64,000 nt of DNA from Morganella morganii. GTDB taxonomy: Bacteria > Pseudomonadota > Gammaproteobacteria > Enterobacterales > Enterobacteriaceae. The notes under the pieces are model-generated. The model had not been told where the DNA came from. It made no database searches and saw only the letters and a list, made by a program, of their open reading frames with translations. This document shows, piece by piece, positions 17,530 to 26,589 of this stretch (positions are counted from its first letter, which is position 1; each line of letters begins with the position of its first letter). The position numbers and the translations under genes were made by a program. The stretch lies in contig NZ_CP069157.1 in the NCBI RefSeq assembly GCF_019243775.1, positions 930,001 to 994,000 on the forward strand, given 5' to 3'.

Positions 17530-17745
17530 GGCTGAACATGATCCATTCTAAATAAAAATTAATCACTATTTTAATTCAATTTGTGACAAGTGACACCCTT
17601 CACAGATTCAAAAATCCAACGCAAATCCGGACATTTTTTGTTCGCATTCCCGGCATTTTTCCGCTTTATTAATAAATGATAAATAAATGTTATTTATATG
17701 TAATGCGTAAAATAAAAAAGTAACAGGGCCGGTCAGGAGGGGTGA

Positions 17746-19125
17746 ATGGATTTGATAACAGAGTGGCTGGGCGCGCTGAACGGCGTGGTATGGGGTGTGC
17801 CGATGCTGGTGGGAATACTGGGTGTCGGCTTATATATGCAGATTCGGCTGGGTTTTTTGCCGATTCGTAAACTGGGAACCGGGTTCAGATTATTATTTCA
17901 GCGCAATGAATCACGCGGGGAAGGGCAGATCTCCCCGTTTAACGCGCTGATGACGGCATTATCCGCCACTATCGGCACCGGCAATATTGCCGGTGTGGCA
18001 ACAGCAGTGGTGATGGGCGGGCCGGGGGCGCTGTTCTGGATGTGGATGACGGCACTGGTGGGTATGGCGACAAAATACTCAGAAGCCGTGCTGGCGGTTC
18101 GTTATCGTGAAGTGGATAAATACGGGCAGTATGTCGGCGGCCCGATGTATTACATCAAAAACGGCCTCGGCCCGAAATGGGTCTGGCTGGGAACACTGTT
18201 TGCGGTATTCGGTGCCTGTGCCGGGTTCGGTATCGGGAACACGGTTCAGGCCAACTCGGTGGCGGATGTGCTGGAGAGTAACTTCGGCATCAATAAATGG
18301 GTGACCAGCGTGGCGCTGGTGCTGCTGGTCGGTGCGGTACTGATTGGCGGGATCCGCCGTATCTCAGACGTGGCCGGTAAACTGGTACCGTTTATGACCG
18401 TCGGCTACTTTGGTGCCGGTCTTGTGGTGCTCGCGCTGAATATCAGTGAAATTCCGGCGGCGTTTTCCCTCATTATTACTTCTGCCTTTACACCGGTGGC
18501 GGCACAGGGCGGGTTTGCCGGGGCGACCGTCTGGGCGGCTATCCGTTTCGGGGTGGCGCGCGGCGTATTCTCCAACGAGGCGGGTCTGGGCAGTGCGCCG
18601 ATAGCGCATGCTGCCGCGAAAACCCAGAACCCGATCCGTCAGGGGCTGATCGCCATGCTCGGTACCTTTATTGACACCATTATTGTCTGCTCGGTAACCG
18701 GCCTGACCATTGTCATTATGGGCGGCTGGCTGACAGCGGAAACCGGTGCCACACTGACCGCTTCCTCTTTCAAAGCGGCGATTCCGGGCGGAAACTATAT
18801 TGTGGCGATTGCACTGACGATTTTTGCCTTCACTACAATCCTCGGCTGGAGTTTTTACGGTGAGAAGTGCGTCCAGTATCTGTTCGGCGTGAAGGCGATT
18901 AAGGTTTTCCGTGTGCTGTGGCTGATAGCACTACCAATTGGCGCCACACAGTCTCTGGAGTTTGTCTGGCTGCTGGCGGATACCCTGAATGCCATGATGG
19001 CGATCCCGAACCTGATAGCACTGATCTTATTAAGCCCGGTGGTATACCGTCTGACGCGTGACCACATCCGGGATGTTAATGCGGACAGTATTGATATGGC
19101 GAATGAGTTATATCAGAAGAAATAA
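17746..19125 (+). CDS. Sodium:alanine/glycine symporter, AgcS family
   Basis: An inner-membrane symporter of the AGCS family that brings in alanine or glycine with sodium. The 459-residue protein has about 11 hydrophobic segments and the family signatures NALMTALSATIGTGNIAGVATA and FSNEAGLGSAPIAHAAAKT. It stands alone with a strong terminator, and a GGAGG site precedes the ATG. Specificity (alanine versus glycine or another small amino acid) cannot be read from the sequence. Confidence 0.92.
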   Translation: MDLITEWLGALNGVVWGVPMLVGILGVGLYMQIRLGFLPIRKLGTGFRLLFQRNESRGEGQISPFNALMTALSATIGTGNIAGVATAVVMGGPGALFWMWMTALVGMATKYSEAVLAVRYREVDKYGQYVGGPMYYIKNGLGPKWVWLGTLFAVFGACAGFGIGNTVQANSVADVLESNFGINKWVTSVALVLLVGAVLIGGIRRISDVAGKLVPFMTVGYFGAGLVVLALNISEIPAAFSLIITSAFTPVAAQGGFAGATVWAAIRFGVARGVFSNEAGLGSAPIAHAAAKTQNPIRQGLIAMLGTFIDTIIVCSVTGLTIVIMGGWLTAETGATLTASSFKAAIPGGNYIVAIALTIFAFTTILGWSFYGEKCVQYLFGVKAIKVFRVLWLIALPIGATQSLEFVWLLADTLNAMMAIPNLIALILLSPVVYRLTRDHIRDVNADSIDMANELYQKK

Positions 19126-19138
19126 CGGTGGGAATTGT

Positions 19139-19171
19139 AAATAACGGGCAGGAAACTGCCCGTTATTTTTC
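19139..19171 (+). terminator. Terminator after the AgcS symporter
   Basis: A perfect 12-bp stem (AATAACGGGCAG/CTGCCCGTTATT) with loop GAAA and a T tail. Confidence 0.9.
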
Positions 19172-19194
19172 TGATGCAGCAACTGATGTGATGA

Positions 19195-20352
19195 TCAGGG
19201 TTGCAGCCAGAACAGGCCGCTGCCGTCCAGAGCGGTAAAGGTTTTATGCAGCATCAGGCTGTCTGCCTGCGGATCGAGCTCAGGAAACAGTGCCGGATGC
19301 AGCATTTTGGCAATAGCTTCCACCGCAATAATATTGAATGGAGTGTCATAGTATTGCTGATACAGTGCCAGTACCTGTTTCTGCTGATACGCCGTGAGAT
19401 ACTGCAGTTTCGGCCGTGCCATCAGTTTTTCCAGTGCCGGTACAGCCCGCTCCTCAGAGCCGGTATAGCCGAGCGGTACTGAAGCACTGCCTTTGCGGGT
19501 ATTTTCCCAGTCGGCGACGGTCATCAGATAAAACTGCGGGTCAGCGGCAATAATCTGTTCTTCACTCACCTCACCGCCCATACCGTTTTTAAACCAGTCT
19601 GCACCGAGGTTATGACCTCCCGCAGCGGCAACAAACTCCCCGAAGTTACCGTTACCAAAGGTTTTACAACAGCTGTTTTCCCCGGCAAGACCCGCCGCTC
19701 GTTCAATAAAGACTGTGGGCTTTTTGTCTTCCGGAATATTTGCAACCCGCGAGCGGATAAGATCCAGCCGCTCGCGGTAAAAATCATTAAATGCTGCCGC
19801 CTGTTTTTCCTGCCCGAAGACCTGCCCCAAAAGCGTCATGCTTGGCATGGTGTTTTGCAGCGGATACTGACGGAAATCGATAAATATCACCGGAATACCG
19901 CTTTTCTCCAGCAAATCCAGGGTGCCGCTTTCGGTCAGTTTACTTTGCAGTCCGGTATCGAAAATCACCAAATCCGGCTGATAAGTCAGCGCTTTTTCGA
20001 CACTGAAATCCGATGTGTAAGGGTTCGGAAATACCGGAATATCTTTCAGCTGCGGAAATTGTTTTTCATAAGCCATGCGCAGATCCGGTGCTTTTTTGGT
20101 CAGTGCATCATCCCATGCCGCAATACCTTTCAGCGGTTCAGACGGATGCAGAATATTCAGCGCAACCAGTACCCGGCTGTCTGCCAGCATGATACGGGAT
20201 ACCGGGGCATTGACGGTGACTGTCCGCCCGGCAATATCCGTCACCGTTATCAGTTCCGCTGTTGCATTGAGCGGAAACAGTGCCGCGAGTGCGGCACAAA
20301 GGGTGATGATAAGGGCCGGAAAACGTCCGGCAGCGTGGAATATGCGTTTCAT
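19195..20352 (-). CDS. Periplasmic iron-siderophore ABC substrate-binding protein
   Basis: A 385-residue secreted binding protein of the FepB/BtuF (helical backbone) type. A signal peptide ends near LNATA; then come ITVTDIAGRTVTVN, the PDLVIFDTG hinge region and the C-terminal lobe. An unusual CC pair occurs in ENSCCKTFGNG. It starts 14 bp after the FecA-like receptor on the same strand, with its AAAGG site in the gap, so the two form one operon. No permease or ATPase genes follow, so it must borrow a transporter encoded elsewhere. Confidence 0.85.
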   Translation of the reverse strand: MKRIFHAAGRFPALIITLCAALAALFPLNATAELITVTDIAGRTVTVNAPVSRIMLADSRVLVALNILHPSEPLKGIAAWDDALTKKAPDLRMAYEKQFPQLKDIPVFPNPYTSDFSVEKALTYQPDLVIFDTGLQSKLTESGTLDLLEKSGIPVIFIDFRQYPLQNTMPSMTLLGQVFGQEKQAAAFNDFYRERLDLIRSRVANIPEDKKPTVFIERAAGLAGENSCCKTFGNGNFGEFVAAAGGHNLGADWFKNGMGGEVSEEQIIAADPQFYLMTVADWENTRKGSASVPLGYTGSEERAVPALEKLMARPKLQYLTAYQQKQVLALYQQYYDTPFNIIAVEAIAKMLHPALFPELDPQADSLMLHKTFTALDGSGLFWLQP

Positions 20353-20366
20353 TATATGAATGACCT

Positions 20367-22508
20367 TTAAAACTTCACGGAAGCCTGTGCAAAGAAGGTG
20401 CGCGGCTGCCCGGCGTAAATGCCGTAGTTATTATCTGTTGAACGGGTAAAGCTGGCCTGATCAAACAGGTTTTTCACCCCGGCGGCAAGTGTCAGATCTG
20501 ACCATTGCGGGCCGAAATGATACTCCGCACGCGCATCCCACATCATATAGCCCGGAATAATGCCGTAACGTCCGTCTGCACTGCCTTCGGTAATGTAATT
20601 TTTCCCGGTTCCCGGTGACTGCTGTTTTGACTGCGCATAGGTGTTGAGATTCCACACCCAGTTTCCGGTTTCATAGCGGGCACCGGCAGTAAAGAGCTGG
20701 CGGGAGTAGAACGGCAGATCTTTATCCGCAAAATTACCGCGTTTGCTCACTGCTTTTGTGTAGGTATAAGTGCTGTAGATACTGACGCCGTCGAGCCATT
20801 TCGCGGTTTCACTCAGGTCATAATTCAGTGCCAGTTCTACCCCCTGATGGGTGGTCGCACCGAGGTTGGTCCAGCCGGTCGAGTTTTCAATGTATTGCAG
20901 CTGATCATTGAAATCGATATAGAACAGGGTCATTTCCGCAGACAGCAGACCATCATCAAACCGTGTACCGGCTTCATAGTTATGGGCTTTTTCCGCACTC
21001 AGGCCGTTTGCCGGATCATTACCCGCGCCGCCGGTATTGAGCTGGAAATATTGCAGGCTGCCGAATGAGCTGCCGGCGTTGGCGAACAGTTTCCACTGAT
21101 CATCAATATGATAAATCACCGACAGTGCCGGTAACGGTTCGCTGTAGCTCTTGCTGCGGAACTGGTTACGGAAACCGTCATCGAGATGAATTTTTATATT
21201 TTCATAACGCAGGCCGGGAATAACCGTCCAGTTACCAACATTAATGGTGTCATCGATATAGATGGCATGGGCCTCTGTACCGCCGGAGGTGTGCTGATAG
21301 TAGCTGTCGGTCTGAGGGCGTGAGCTTTGAGAACCGGTCGGATACCAGCCGGAGCGGTAGGCTTTTTCATCCGCCGTTTCATTCAGATAGCGGTAACCCA
21401 GGGTGATTTCGTGGGACTGGTTATCAAAGCGGAACAGCTGTGAATAGCTCGGTTCAATGGCGTAAGCTGTGTAGTGACGCGGATAGGAAACAAGGCGGCT
21501 CTTACCGGCACTCGCATTTGTTCCCTCACTTTCAATATAACTGCCCCGGTAACTTTTGCTGAACCAGGTCAGTAATTCAAACTGTTTATCATCTTCCTGG
21601 TGGCGGTATTTAAAGGACATATCCTGACGGTTGCCTTCAAAACGGTCAAACGGACGGACAGACTGGTAAGGATCGGCTTTGTACTGTGCCTCTGTCAGGC
21701 CGCCCGGCATCCCGGATTGCGCATGGTAATAGTGAAAGTTTGCCAGCAACTCATCAGTGTCACTGAAGGCATAGCGGGTTTTCAGGATGATGTCATCAAT
21801 ATCGGTATTGTCATTATTCTTGCGGTAGCCCTGGCCGTGCAGACCGGAGTAGAGCAGCAGCGCACCTGCAGAACCGTCTTCTTTTGAGCCACCGACAGAG
21901 GCATCGGTCAGGGTTTTCAGCCCGCCGGTGCGTGCACCCTGTGTTTTGACGGACGCGGAACCGCTGAAGGTTTCCGGGATCGGTTTAGTGACAAAGTTAA
22001 TCACGCCGCCGACGTTTTGCGGCCCGTAGCGGACAGAGGTGGCACCGCGCATCACATCAATGCTGCTGATTGAGCCTAACGAGAGTGGTGACATCGATAA
22101 CTGCGGCTGCCCGTAGGGGGCAGCGGCCAGCGGAATACCGTCGAACAGAATGGTGGAACGCGGGGAAAGCCGTGCCGGAAGCCCGCGGATACCGACATTG
22201 AGTGAAACGTCACTGCCGCCGGTGCCGTTACTGTCCCGCACCTGAACACCCGGAATACCACGCAGGGCGTCCGCTATGGTTTCTGCCCCTGACTCATCGA
22301 TTTGTTTTTTGGTTTTGATGGTCCGTGCGCCGCCGTGGTTCAGCAGCGTATCGCTGTTATCAGTGTTATCCAGCCAGTTGCCGACAACCACAACCGGGTC
22401 TTCGGTATCTGCGGTGGCGGCGATACTGCCACCGCTGATAACAGCGAGCGCCAGTGCCAGCGGCGTGAGGCGGGCAGGGCGGCAGGATGCGTTACAGGAA
22501 TCAGTCAT
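20367..22508 (-). CDS. FecA-like TonB-dependent ferric siderophore receptor
   Basis: An outer-membrane 22-strand beta-barrel receptor of about 713 residues, powered by TonB. A signal peptide is followed by a TonB-box-like stretch (EDPVVVVGN), the plug domain (IRGLPARLSPRSTILFDGIPL, PQNVGGVINFVT) and a barrel ending in FFAQASVKF. It resembles E. coli FecA along its length (for example DGIPLAAAPYGQPQLS, TEAHAIYIDD, GIYAGQPRTF). It lacks FecA's N-terminal signalling domain, and no fecI/fecR genes are present, so control should come from the upstream Fur box alone. The start is ATG at 22508 or GTG at 22511. The ligand could be a citrate- or carboxylate-type ferric siderophore, which is inference. 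Confidence 0.88.
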   Translation of the reverse strand: MTDSCNASCRPARLTPLALALAVISGGSIAATADTEDPVVVVGNWLDNTDNSDTLLNHGGARTIKTKKQIDESGAETIADALRGIPGVQVRDSNGTGGSDVSLNVGIRGLPARLSPRSTILFDGIPLAAAPYGQPQLSMSPLSLGSISSIDVMRGATSVRYGPQNVGGVINFVTKPIPETFSGSASVKTQGARTGGLKTLTDASVGGSKEDGSAGALLLYSGLHGQGYRKNNDNTDIDDIILKTRYAFSDTDELLANFHYYHAQSGMPGGLTEAQYKADPYQSVRPFDRFEGNRQDMSFKYRHQEDDKQFELLTWFSKSYRGSYIESEGTNASAGKSRLVSYPRHYTAYAIEPSYSQLFRFDNQSHEITLGYRYLNETADEKAYRSGWYPTGSQSSRPQTDSYYQHTSGGTEAHAIYIDDTINVGNWTVIPGLRYENIKIHLDDGFRNQFRSKSYSEPLPALSVIYHIDDQWKLFANAGSSFGSLQYFQLNTGGAGNDPANGLSAEKAHNYEAGTRFDDGLLSAEMTLFYIDFNDQLQYIENSTGWTNLGATTHQGVELALNYDLSETAKWLDGVSIYSTYTYTKAVSKRGNFADKDLPFYSRQLFTAGARYETGNWVWNLNTYAQSKQQSPGTGKNYITEGSADGRYGIIPGYMMWDARAEYHFGPQWSDLTLAAGVKNLFDQASFTRSTDNNYGIYAGQPRTFFAQASVKF

Positions 22509-22543
22509 CACTCAGTTTTCCGTGAGAATTTAAGAAGACAAAT

Positions 22544-22562
22544 GATAATAATAACTATTACC
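22544..22562 (-). promoter_or_regulatory. Fur box of the siderophore receptor operon
   Basis: The 19-bp element beginning GATAATAATAACTATTA matches the Fur consensus at 15 of 19 positions by my count. It lies 36-54 bp upstream of the receptor start. Confidence 0.8.
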
Positions 22563-22900
22563 TGTGCGCAATAATTTTTTAACGGAAAGTTACTAATATG
22601 CTGATTTTTTGGTTCGAAATTCGGGGGTTAAATGATAGTCGTGAGAATTATTTTTGGTGTGAATGTGATCTTGCTGTTTTAGCGGGGAAAGGGCGGTTTT
22701 ATGGATTAATCCGCCTGTTTTATTCTTTCGTTCCACATCTGGATGCAAGTGCATTTATCCATCTTCTGGTCAGTTGCCTTACCGGTTTATATCACGCCAC
22801 CTTACCCCAAAATACCGGATAATTCCTTACTCCATATTGCATCTGTAAATAATGTAAATGTTAATCATTCGCGATAGTGATGTGTCGTGCCGGTTAATTT

Positions 22901-22914
22901 TTGCTTTAGATCAA
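22901..22914 (+). promoter_or_regulatory. FNR site upstream of hcp
   Basis: TTGCT-TTAG-ATCAA differs from the FNR consensus TTGAT-N4-ATCAA by one base. It lies about 100 bp upstream of the hcp ATG. FNR activation of hcp is well known in E. coli. Confidence 0.75.
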
Positions 22915-22971
22915 GCAAAGGAATGATAGTCAGGAAAACCCCTTTTCACCGGTCTGAAATGGCGTATTCTT

Positions 22972-22994
22972 ATGTTGCATATAAAATACAACTT
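22972..22994 (+). promoter_or_regulatory. NsrR-type box upstream of hcp
   Basis: The dyad ATGTTGCATAT-A-AAATACAACTT resembles the NsrR motif and ends 16 bp before the hcp start codon. NsrR represses hcp-hcr in related bacteria until nitric oxide destroys its iron-sulfur cluster. Confidence 0.7.
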
Positions 22995-23010
22995 ATAAGG
23001 AAGCAAGAGC

Positions 23011-24663
23011 ATGTACTGTGTGCAATGTGAACAAACGATGCGTACACCGGTGGGTAATGGCTGTGCCTATGCCCAGGGCATGTGCGGTAAAACCGCAGAA
23101 ACATCTGACTTACAGGATCTGCTGGTGGCAGTACTGGAAAGTCTTTCAGCGTGGGCGGTTGCTGCGCGTGAATCAGGTATCATCGATCACGACACAGACA
23201 GCTTTGCGCCGCGTGCATTTTTCTCCACATTAACTAACGTTAACTTCGATTCTGAGCGCATCATCGGTTATGCGCAGGAAGCGGTTGTGATGCGTGACAG
23301 CCTGATGAAACGCTGCCTGGCGAAAAACCCGGCACTGGTTCTGAATCACCCGTTAGCAAACCTGCAACTGAAGGGCACGGATATTGCGTCACTGGTGAAA
23401 CAGGCGGATGAATTTGCCCTGAATAAAGATAAGCAGGCTATCGGTGATGATATCCACGGTCTGCGTATGCTCTGCCTGTACGGCCTGAAAGGGGCGGCGG
23501 CATATATGGAGCACGCCCATGTGCTGGGCAAATACAGTGATGAGATTTACGGCCAGTACCATGAAATCATGGCGTGGCTCGGTACTGATCCGTCTGATAT
23601 GGGTGAGCTGCTCAACCAGTCCATGGCGATTGGTATGATGAACTTTAAAATCATGGAAATGCTGGATGCCGGTGAAACCGAAGCTTACGGTCACCCGACG
23701 CCGTCTTCCGTGAACGTCCGTCCGGTGGCAGGTAAAGCGATTCTGATCTCCGGTCATGACCTCAAAGATCTGCATATGCTGCTGCAACAGACAGAAGGCA
23801 CCGGTGTGAACATTTACACTCACGGTGAAATGCTGCCTGCACACGGCTATCCGGAACTGAAAAAATACAAACATCTGGTCGGTAACTACGGCAGTGGCTG
23901 GCAGAACCAGCAGACTGAGTTTGCCAAATTCCCGGGCCCGATTCTGATGACCTCCAACTGTATTCTGGATCCGAATCCGGGCAGTTATACCGACCGTATC
24001 TGGACCCGCAGTATCGTCGGCTGGCCGGGCGCGAAACACCTGACCGGTGATGATTTCAGCGATATTATTGCGCAGGCTCAGGCGATGGACGGCTTCCCGT
24101 ACAGCGAAATCGAGCACCTGATCACCGTCGGTTTCGGCCGTGAAACGCTGCTCAATGCCGCCGATACAGTGATTGACCTGGTGGCGACCGGCAAACTGCG
24201 TCATGTGTTCCTCGTCGGCGGATGCGACGGCAGCCGCGGTGAACGCAGCTACTACACCGATTTCGCCCGTCAGGTTCCTCAGGACTGCCTGATTATGACT
24301 CTGGCCTGCGGTAAATACCGTTTCAACAAACTGGATTTCGGTACCCTGGAAGGATTACCGCGCCTGCTTGATGTCGGTCAGTGCAACGATGCGTACTCCG
24401 CGATTATGCTGGCGGTGAAACTGGCTGAGAAACTGGGCTGCGGCGTCAATGATCTGCCGCTGACACTGGTGCTCTCCTGGTTTGAACAGAAAGCGATTGT
24501 GATTCTGCTGACCCTGCTGGCGCTGGGTGTGAAGGATATCTTCACCGGCCCGACTGCTCCGGCATTCCTGACTGACAATCTGCTGAATGTACTGAATGAA
24601 AAATTCGGTATGCGTCCGATTACCACTGTTGAAAATGATTTACACGCTGTGTTAGGCGCGTAA
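23011..24663 (+). CDS. hcp: Hydroxylamine reductase / hybrid cluster protein
   Basis: A cytoplasmic iron-sulfur protein with a conventional cluster and the hybrid Fe-S-O cluster. It reduces hydroxylamine and acts as an NO reductase under anaerobic nitrosative stress. The 550-residue sequence starts with the cluster-binding cysteines [10 protein letters not shown]...GMCGKT. The later hybrid-cluster ligands are visible in [28 protein letters not shown] and [18 protein letters not shown]- and NsrR-type sites precede it, and its reductase hcr follows 66 bp downstream. Confidence 0.96.
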   Translation: MYCVQCEQTMRTPVGNGCAYAQGMCGKTAETSDLQDLLVAVLESLSAWAVAARESGIIDHDTDSFAPRAFFSTLTNVNFDSERIIGYAQEAVVMRDSLMKRCLAKNPALVLNHPLANLQLKGTDIASLVKQADEFALNKDKQAIGDDIHGLRMLCLYGLKGAAAYMEHAHVLGKYSDEIYGQYHEIMAWLGTDPSDMGELLNQSMAIGMMNFKIMEMLDAGETEAYGHPTPSSVNVRPVAGKAILISGHDLKDLHMLLQQTEGTGVNIYTHGEMLPAHGYPELKKYKHLVGNYGSGWQNQQTEFAKFPGPILMTSNCILDPNPGSYTDRIWTRSIVGWPGAKHLTGDDFSDIIAQAQAMDGFPYSEIEHLITVGFGRETLLNAADTVIDLVATGKLRHVFLVGGCDGSRGERSYYTDFARQVPQDCLIMTLACGKYRFNKLDFGTLEGLPRLLDVGQCNDAYSAIMLAVKLAEKLGCGVNDLPLTLVLSWFEQKAIVILLTLLALGVKDIFTGPTAPAFLTDNLLNVLNEKFGMRPITTVENDLHAVLGA

Positions 24664-24681
24664 TTGCTGTAACTGTTAGCA

Positions 24682-24709
24682 CCGGAGAGGGCGGTCACGC
24701 CTTCTCCGG
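24682..24709 (+). other. Intercistronic hairpin between hcp and hcr
   Basis: CCGGAGAGGGCG and CGCCTTCTCCGG form a 12-bp stem with one wobble and loop GTCA, without a T-run. It is probably an mRNA-stability or processing element rather than a terminator. It would separate hcp and hcr levels. Confidence 0.6.
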
Positions 24710-24729
24710 CACGGAGTCAGGAGAGCCCG

Positions 24730-25737
24730 ATGACAATGCCGACGTCTTTATGTCCGAACCGCATGCAGGTCCATTCTGTCAGGCAGGAAACCCCGGATGT
24801 GTGGACTATCAATCTGATTAACCACGATTTTTATCAGTATCACGCAGGGCAGTATGCGCTGGTGAGTATCCGCAACAGTGATGAGACACTGCGTGCTTAT
24901 ACCTTATCCTCCACACCGGGACTGAGCCCGTTCCTGAGCCTGACGGTGCGCCGTCTGGATGACGGACAGGGTTCCGGCTGGCTGACCGGCGAGGTGAAAC
25001 CGGGTGATTACCTGTGGCTGTCTGATGCACAGGGTGAATTTACCTGTGATGCCCGCCCGGCAGAGCGCTATCTGATGCTGGCCGCCGGTTGCGGCGTGAC
25101 ACCGGTGATGTCGATGACCCGCTGGATCCTGCACCGTCAGCCGGAAAGTCAGGTGACGGTGATTTTCAACGTGCGTGATAAACAGCAGGTGATTTTTGCT
25201 CAGGAATGGCAGCAGTTGCTGACTGCATTCCCGGCCCGTCTGCGCCTGATCCTGATGGTGGAAAACAGTGATGAGACGGATGAATTGTTATCCGGCCGCC
25301 TGTCAGAAGAAAAACTGAAGGCGCTGATCCCGGATATCGCACGGCACACGGTGATGACCTGTGGTCCGGCGCCGTATATGAAGAATGTGCAGACATTCTG
25401 TCAGGCGCTGAATGTGGATCCGGGCAGCTTCTTTATGGAGCGTTTCGGGCCGGAGCCGGAAGCGGAAGCCGGAGAGCAGATGGTCACCATGACCATTCAG
25501 TCCCCGCTGCGTCAGGTAAAAGTACCTGTCGGTATGACCCTGCTGGCAGCGATGGAAGCTAACAGTGTACCGGTGATGGCGGCCTGCCGTGCCGGTGTCT
25601 GCGGCAGCTGTAAAACCCGCGTCCGCAGCGGTGAATACACCACCACCAGCACCATGACGCTGACCCCGGAAGAGATTGAACAGGGTTATGTTCTGGCGTG
25701 CAGCTGTCAGATTCAGGGCAATGTTGAATTAGCCTGA
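24730..25737 (+). CDS. hcr: NADH oxidoreductase Hcr, electron donor to Hcp
   Basis: Transfers electrons from NADH to Hcp. The 335-residue protein has a ferredoxin-reductase FAD domain (RAYTLSSTP), an NAD domain (AAGCGVTPVMSM, TCGPAPYMKNV), and a C-terminal plant-type [2Fe-2S] domain with cysteines in AACRAGVCGSCKTRV and the last ligand in LACSCQ. It is the second gene of the hcp-hcr operon and ends shortly before a strong terminator. Confidence 0.95.
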   Translation: MTMPTSLCPNRMQVHSVRQETPDVWTINLINHDFYQYHAGQYALVSIRNSDETLRAYTLSSTPGLSPFLSLTVRRLDDGQGSGWLTGEVKPGDYLWLSDAQGEFTCDARPAERYLMLAAGCGVTPVMSMTRWILHRQPESQVTVIFNVRDKQQVIFAQEWQQLLTAFPARLRLILMVENSDETDELLSGRLSEEKLKALIPDIARHTVMTCGPAPYMKNVQTFCQALNVDPGSFFMERFGPEPEAEAGEQMVTMTIQSPLRQVKVPVGMTLLAAMEANSVPVMAACRAGVCGSCKTRVRSGEYTTTSTMTLTPEEIEQGYVLACSCQIQGNVELA

Positions 25738-25760
25738 TTGAGAATCATTCTGTATAATTG

Positions 25761-25793
25761 CAAAAAAGCGCCGTTTTCAGCGGCGCTTTTTCT
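25761..25793. terminator. Terminator after hcr
   Basis: The perfect 10-bp stem AAAAGCGCCG/CGGCGCTTTT is flanked by A- and T-runs. Confidence 0.9.
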
Positions 25794-25864
25794 GTTTCCG
25801 GCGGATAAACGCCGGGTTTCCGCTATGCTGTAAATGTGATCATAATAAAAAAGGATTTTCAGCA

Positions 25865-26254
25865 ATGAATAAGACAGAGTTTGTAGCCCGCGCCCTGACT
25901 GACGTTCTCGGTGAACATATCGGTGATGAATCCCTGGTTGAACAGTATTTTTCCCGTGATTATGTTCAGGTGGTGAATGGTCAGACAATTGAATTCCCCG
26001 CATTTCTTGCCCATCTTAATGCCCTGAAAATGGCAACCCGCAGTATTACCATTGAGATTAAATCCATCGCTGAAGGCGGGTCCTGTGTGCACACTCAGCA
26101 TATCGCGAAAGCTGAAAAAGTCAGTGGCGAGCACGCCGCCTTTGAGGTTTTCGCCTGTTTCCGTCTGGCAGACGGTAAAATTGTCCGCTGTGAGGAAGTG
26201 ACACGGCAGCTGACCGGTGATGAGAGCGATAATGATCTGGGTTCCCGGACCTGA
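25865..26254 (+). CDS. NTF2/SnoaL-like small protein
   Basis: A 129-residue protein that reads as a SnoaL-like/NTF2-fold member. An N-terminal helical part (VEQYFSRDYVQVVNGQTIEF) is followed by a beta sheet with the typical ...HTQHIAKAEK...FEVFACFRLADGKIVRCEEVT segment. This fold occurs in cyclases, isomerases and binding proteins, so no reaction can be assigned. AAGGA stands upstream of the ATG. It is a single gene between the hcr terminator and the mgtE leader. Confidence 0.7.
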   Translation: MNKTEFVARALTDVLGEHIGDESLVEQYFSRDYVQVVNGQTIEFPAFLAHLNALKMATRSITIEIKSIAEGGSCVHTQHIAKAEKVSGEHAAFEVFACFRLADGKIVRCEEVTRQLTGDESDNDLGSRT

Positions 26255-26301
26255 TTTGTAACCTCAATGGTTTCTAAACGAAATAGTAATAGTCCTCGCC
26301 A

Positions 26302-26307
26302 TATAAT
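26302..26307 (+). promoter_or_regulatory. Predicted -10 element of the mgtE leader
   Basis: A perfect TATAAT hexamer stands about 35 bp before the riboswitch core. This would give a leader RNA of roughly 275 nt. Confidence 0.5.
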
Positions 26308-26339
26308 TTCTGAGAGTTATAATTCGCGCCGCATTTAAG

Positions 26340-26512
26340 GTGCAGTATCTCGTTAGGCGAGGCTCCTATACAAACAAAGGTTGCTGATCTGACGACGTCG
26401 AGAGACGCCCAAGATTAGGACAGGTTATATCGAACAGAAGGTATAACCCGAAGTAACTTCCCGCAGTCTGCGGGATACGTTGTATAGTGCTAAAACCGAG
26501 ACGTGAGATAGC
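26340..26512 (+). ncRNA. M-box (ykoK) magnesium riboswitch
   Basis: The long leader of mgtE carries the conserved M-box signatures in order: CTCGTTAGGCGAGGCTCCTA, then GCTG near 26392, the GAGAGACGCC segment, GGACAGG, and GTGCTAAA followed by CGAG that can pair back to the start. M-box RNAs bind several Mg2+ ions and shut off Mg2+ transporter expression when Mg2+ is plentiful. The following 75 nt would be the expression platform; I cannot decide between termination and translation control by eye. Confidence 0.88.
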
Positions 26513-26589
26513 CTACGCATTCTCTCATCTGGTTTCGCCCCTATTGGAGTGCTGTTTGAAGTCCATAACAGACATTAGGGTCACACATC

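Noticed and set aside
22598-22822. 74-codon plus-strand ORF between the siderophore receptor and hcp
   Set aside because: No ribosome-binding site, odd composition, and it lies in a control region; no resemblance to known small proteins.
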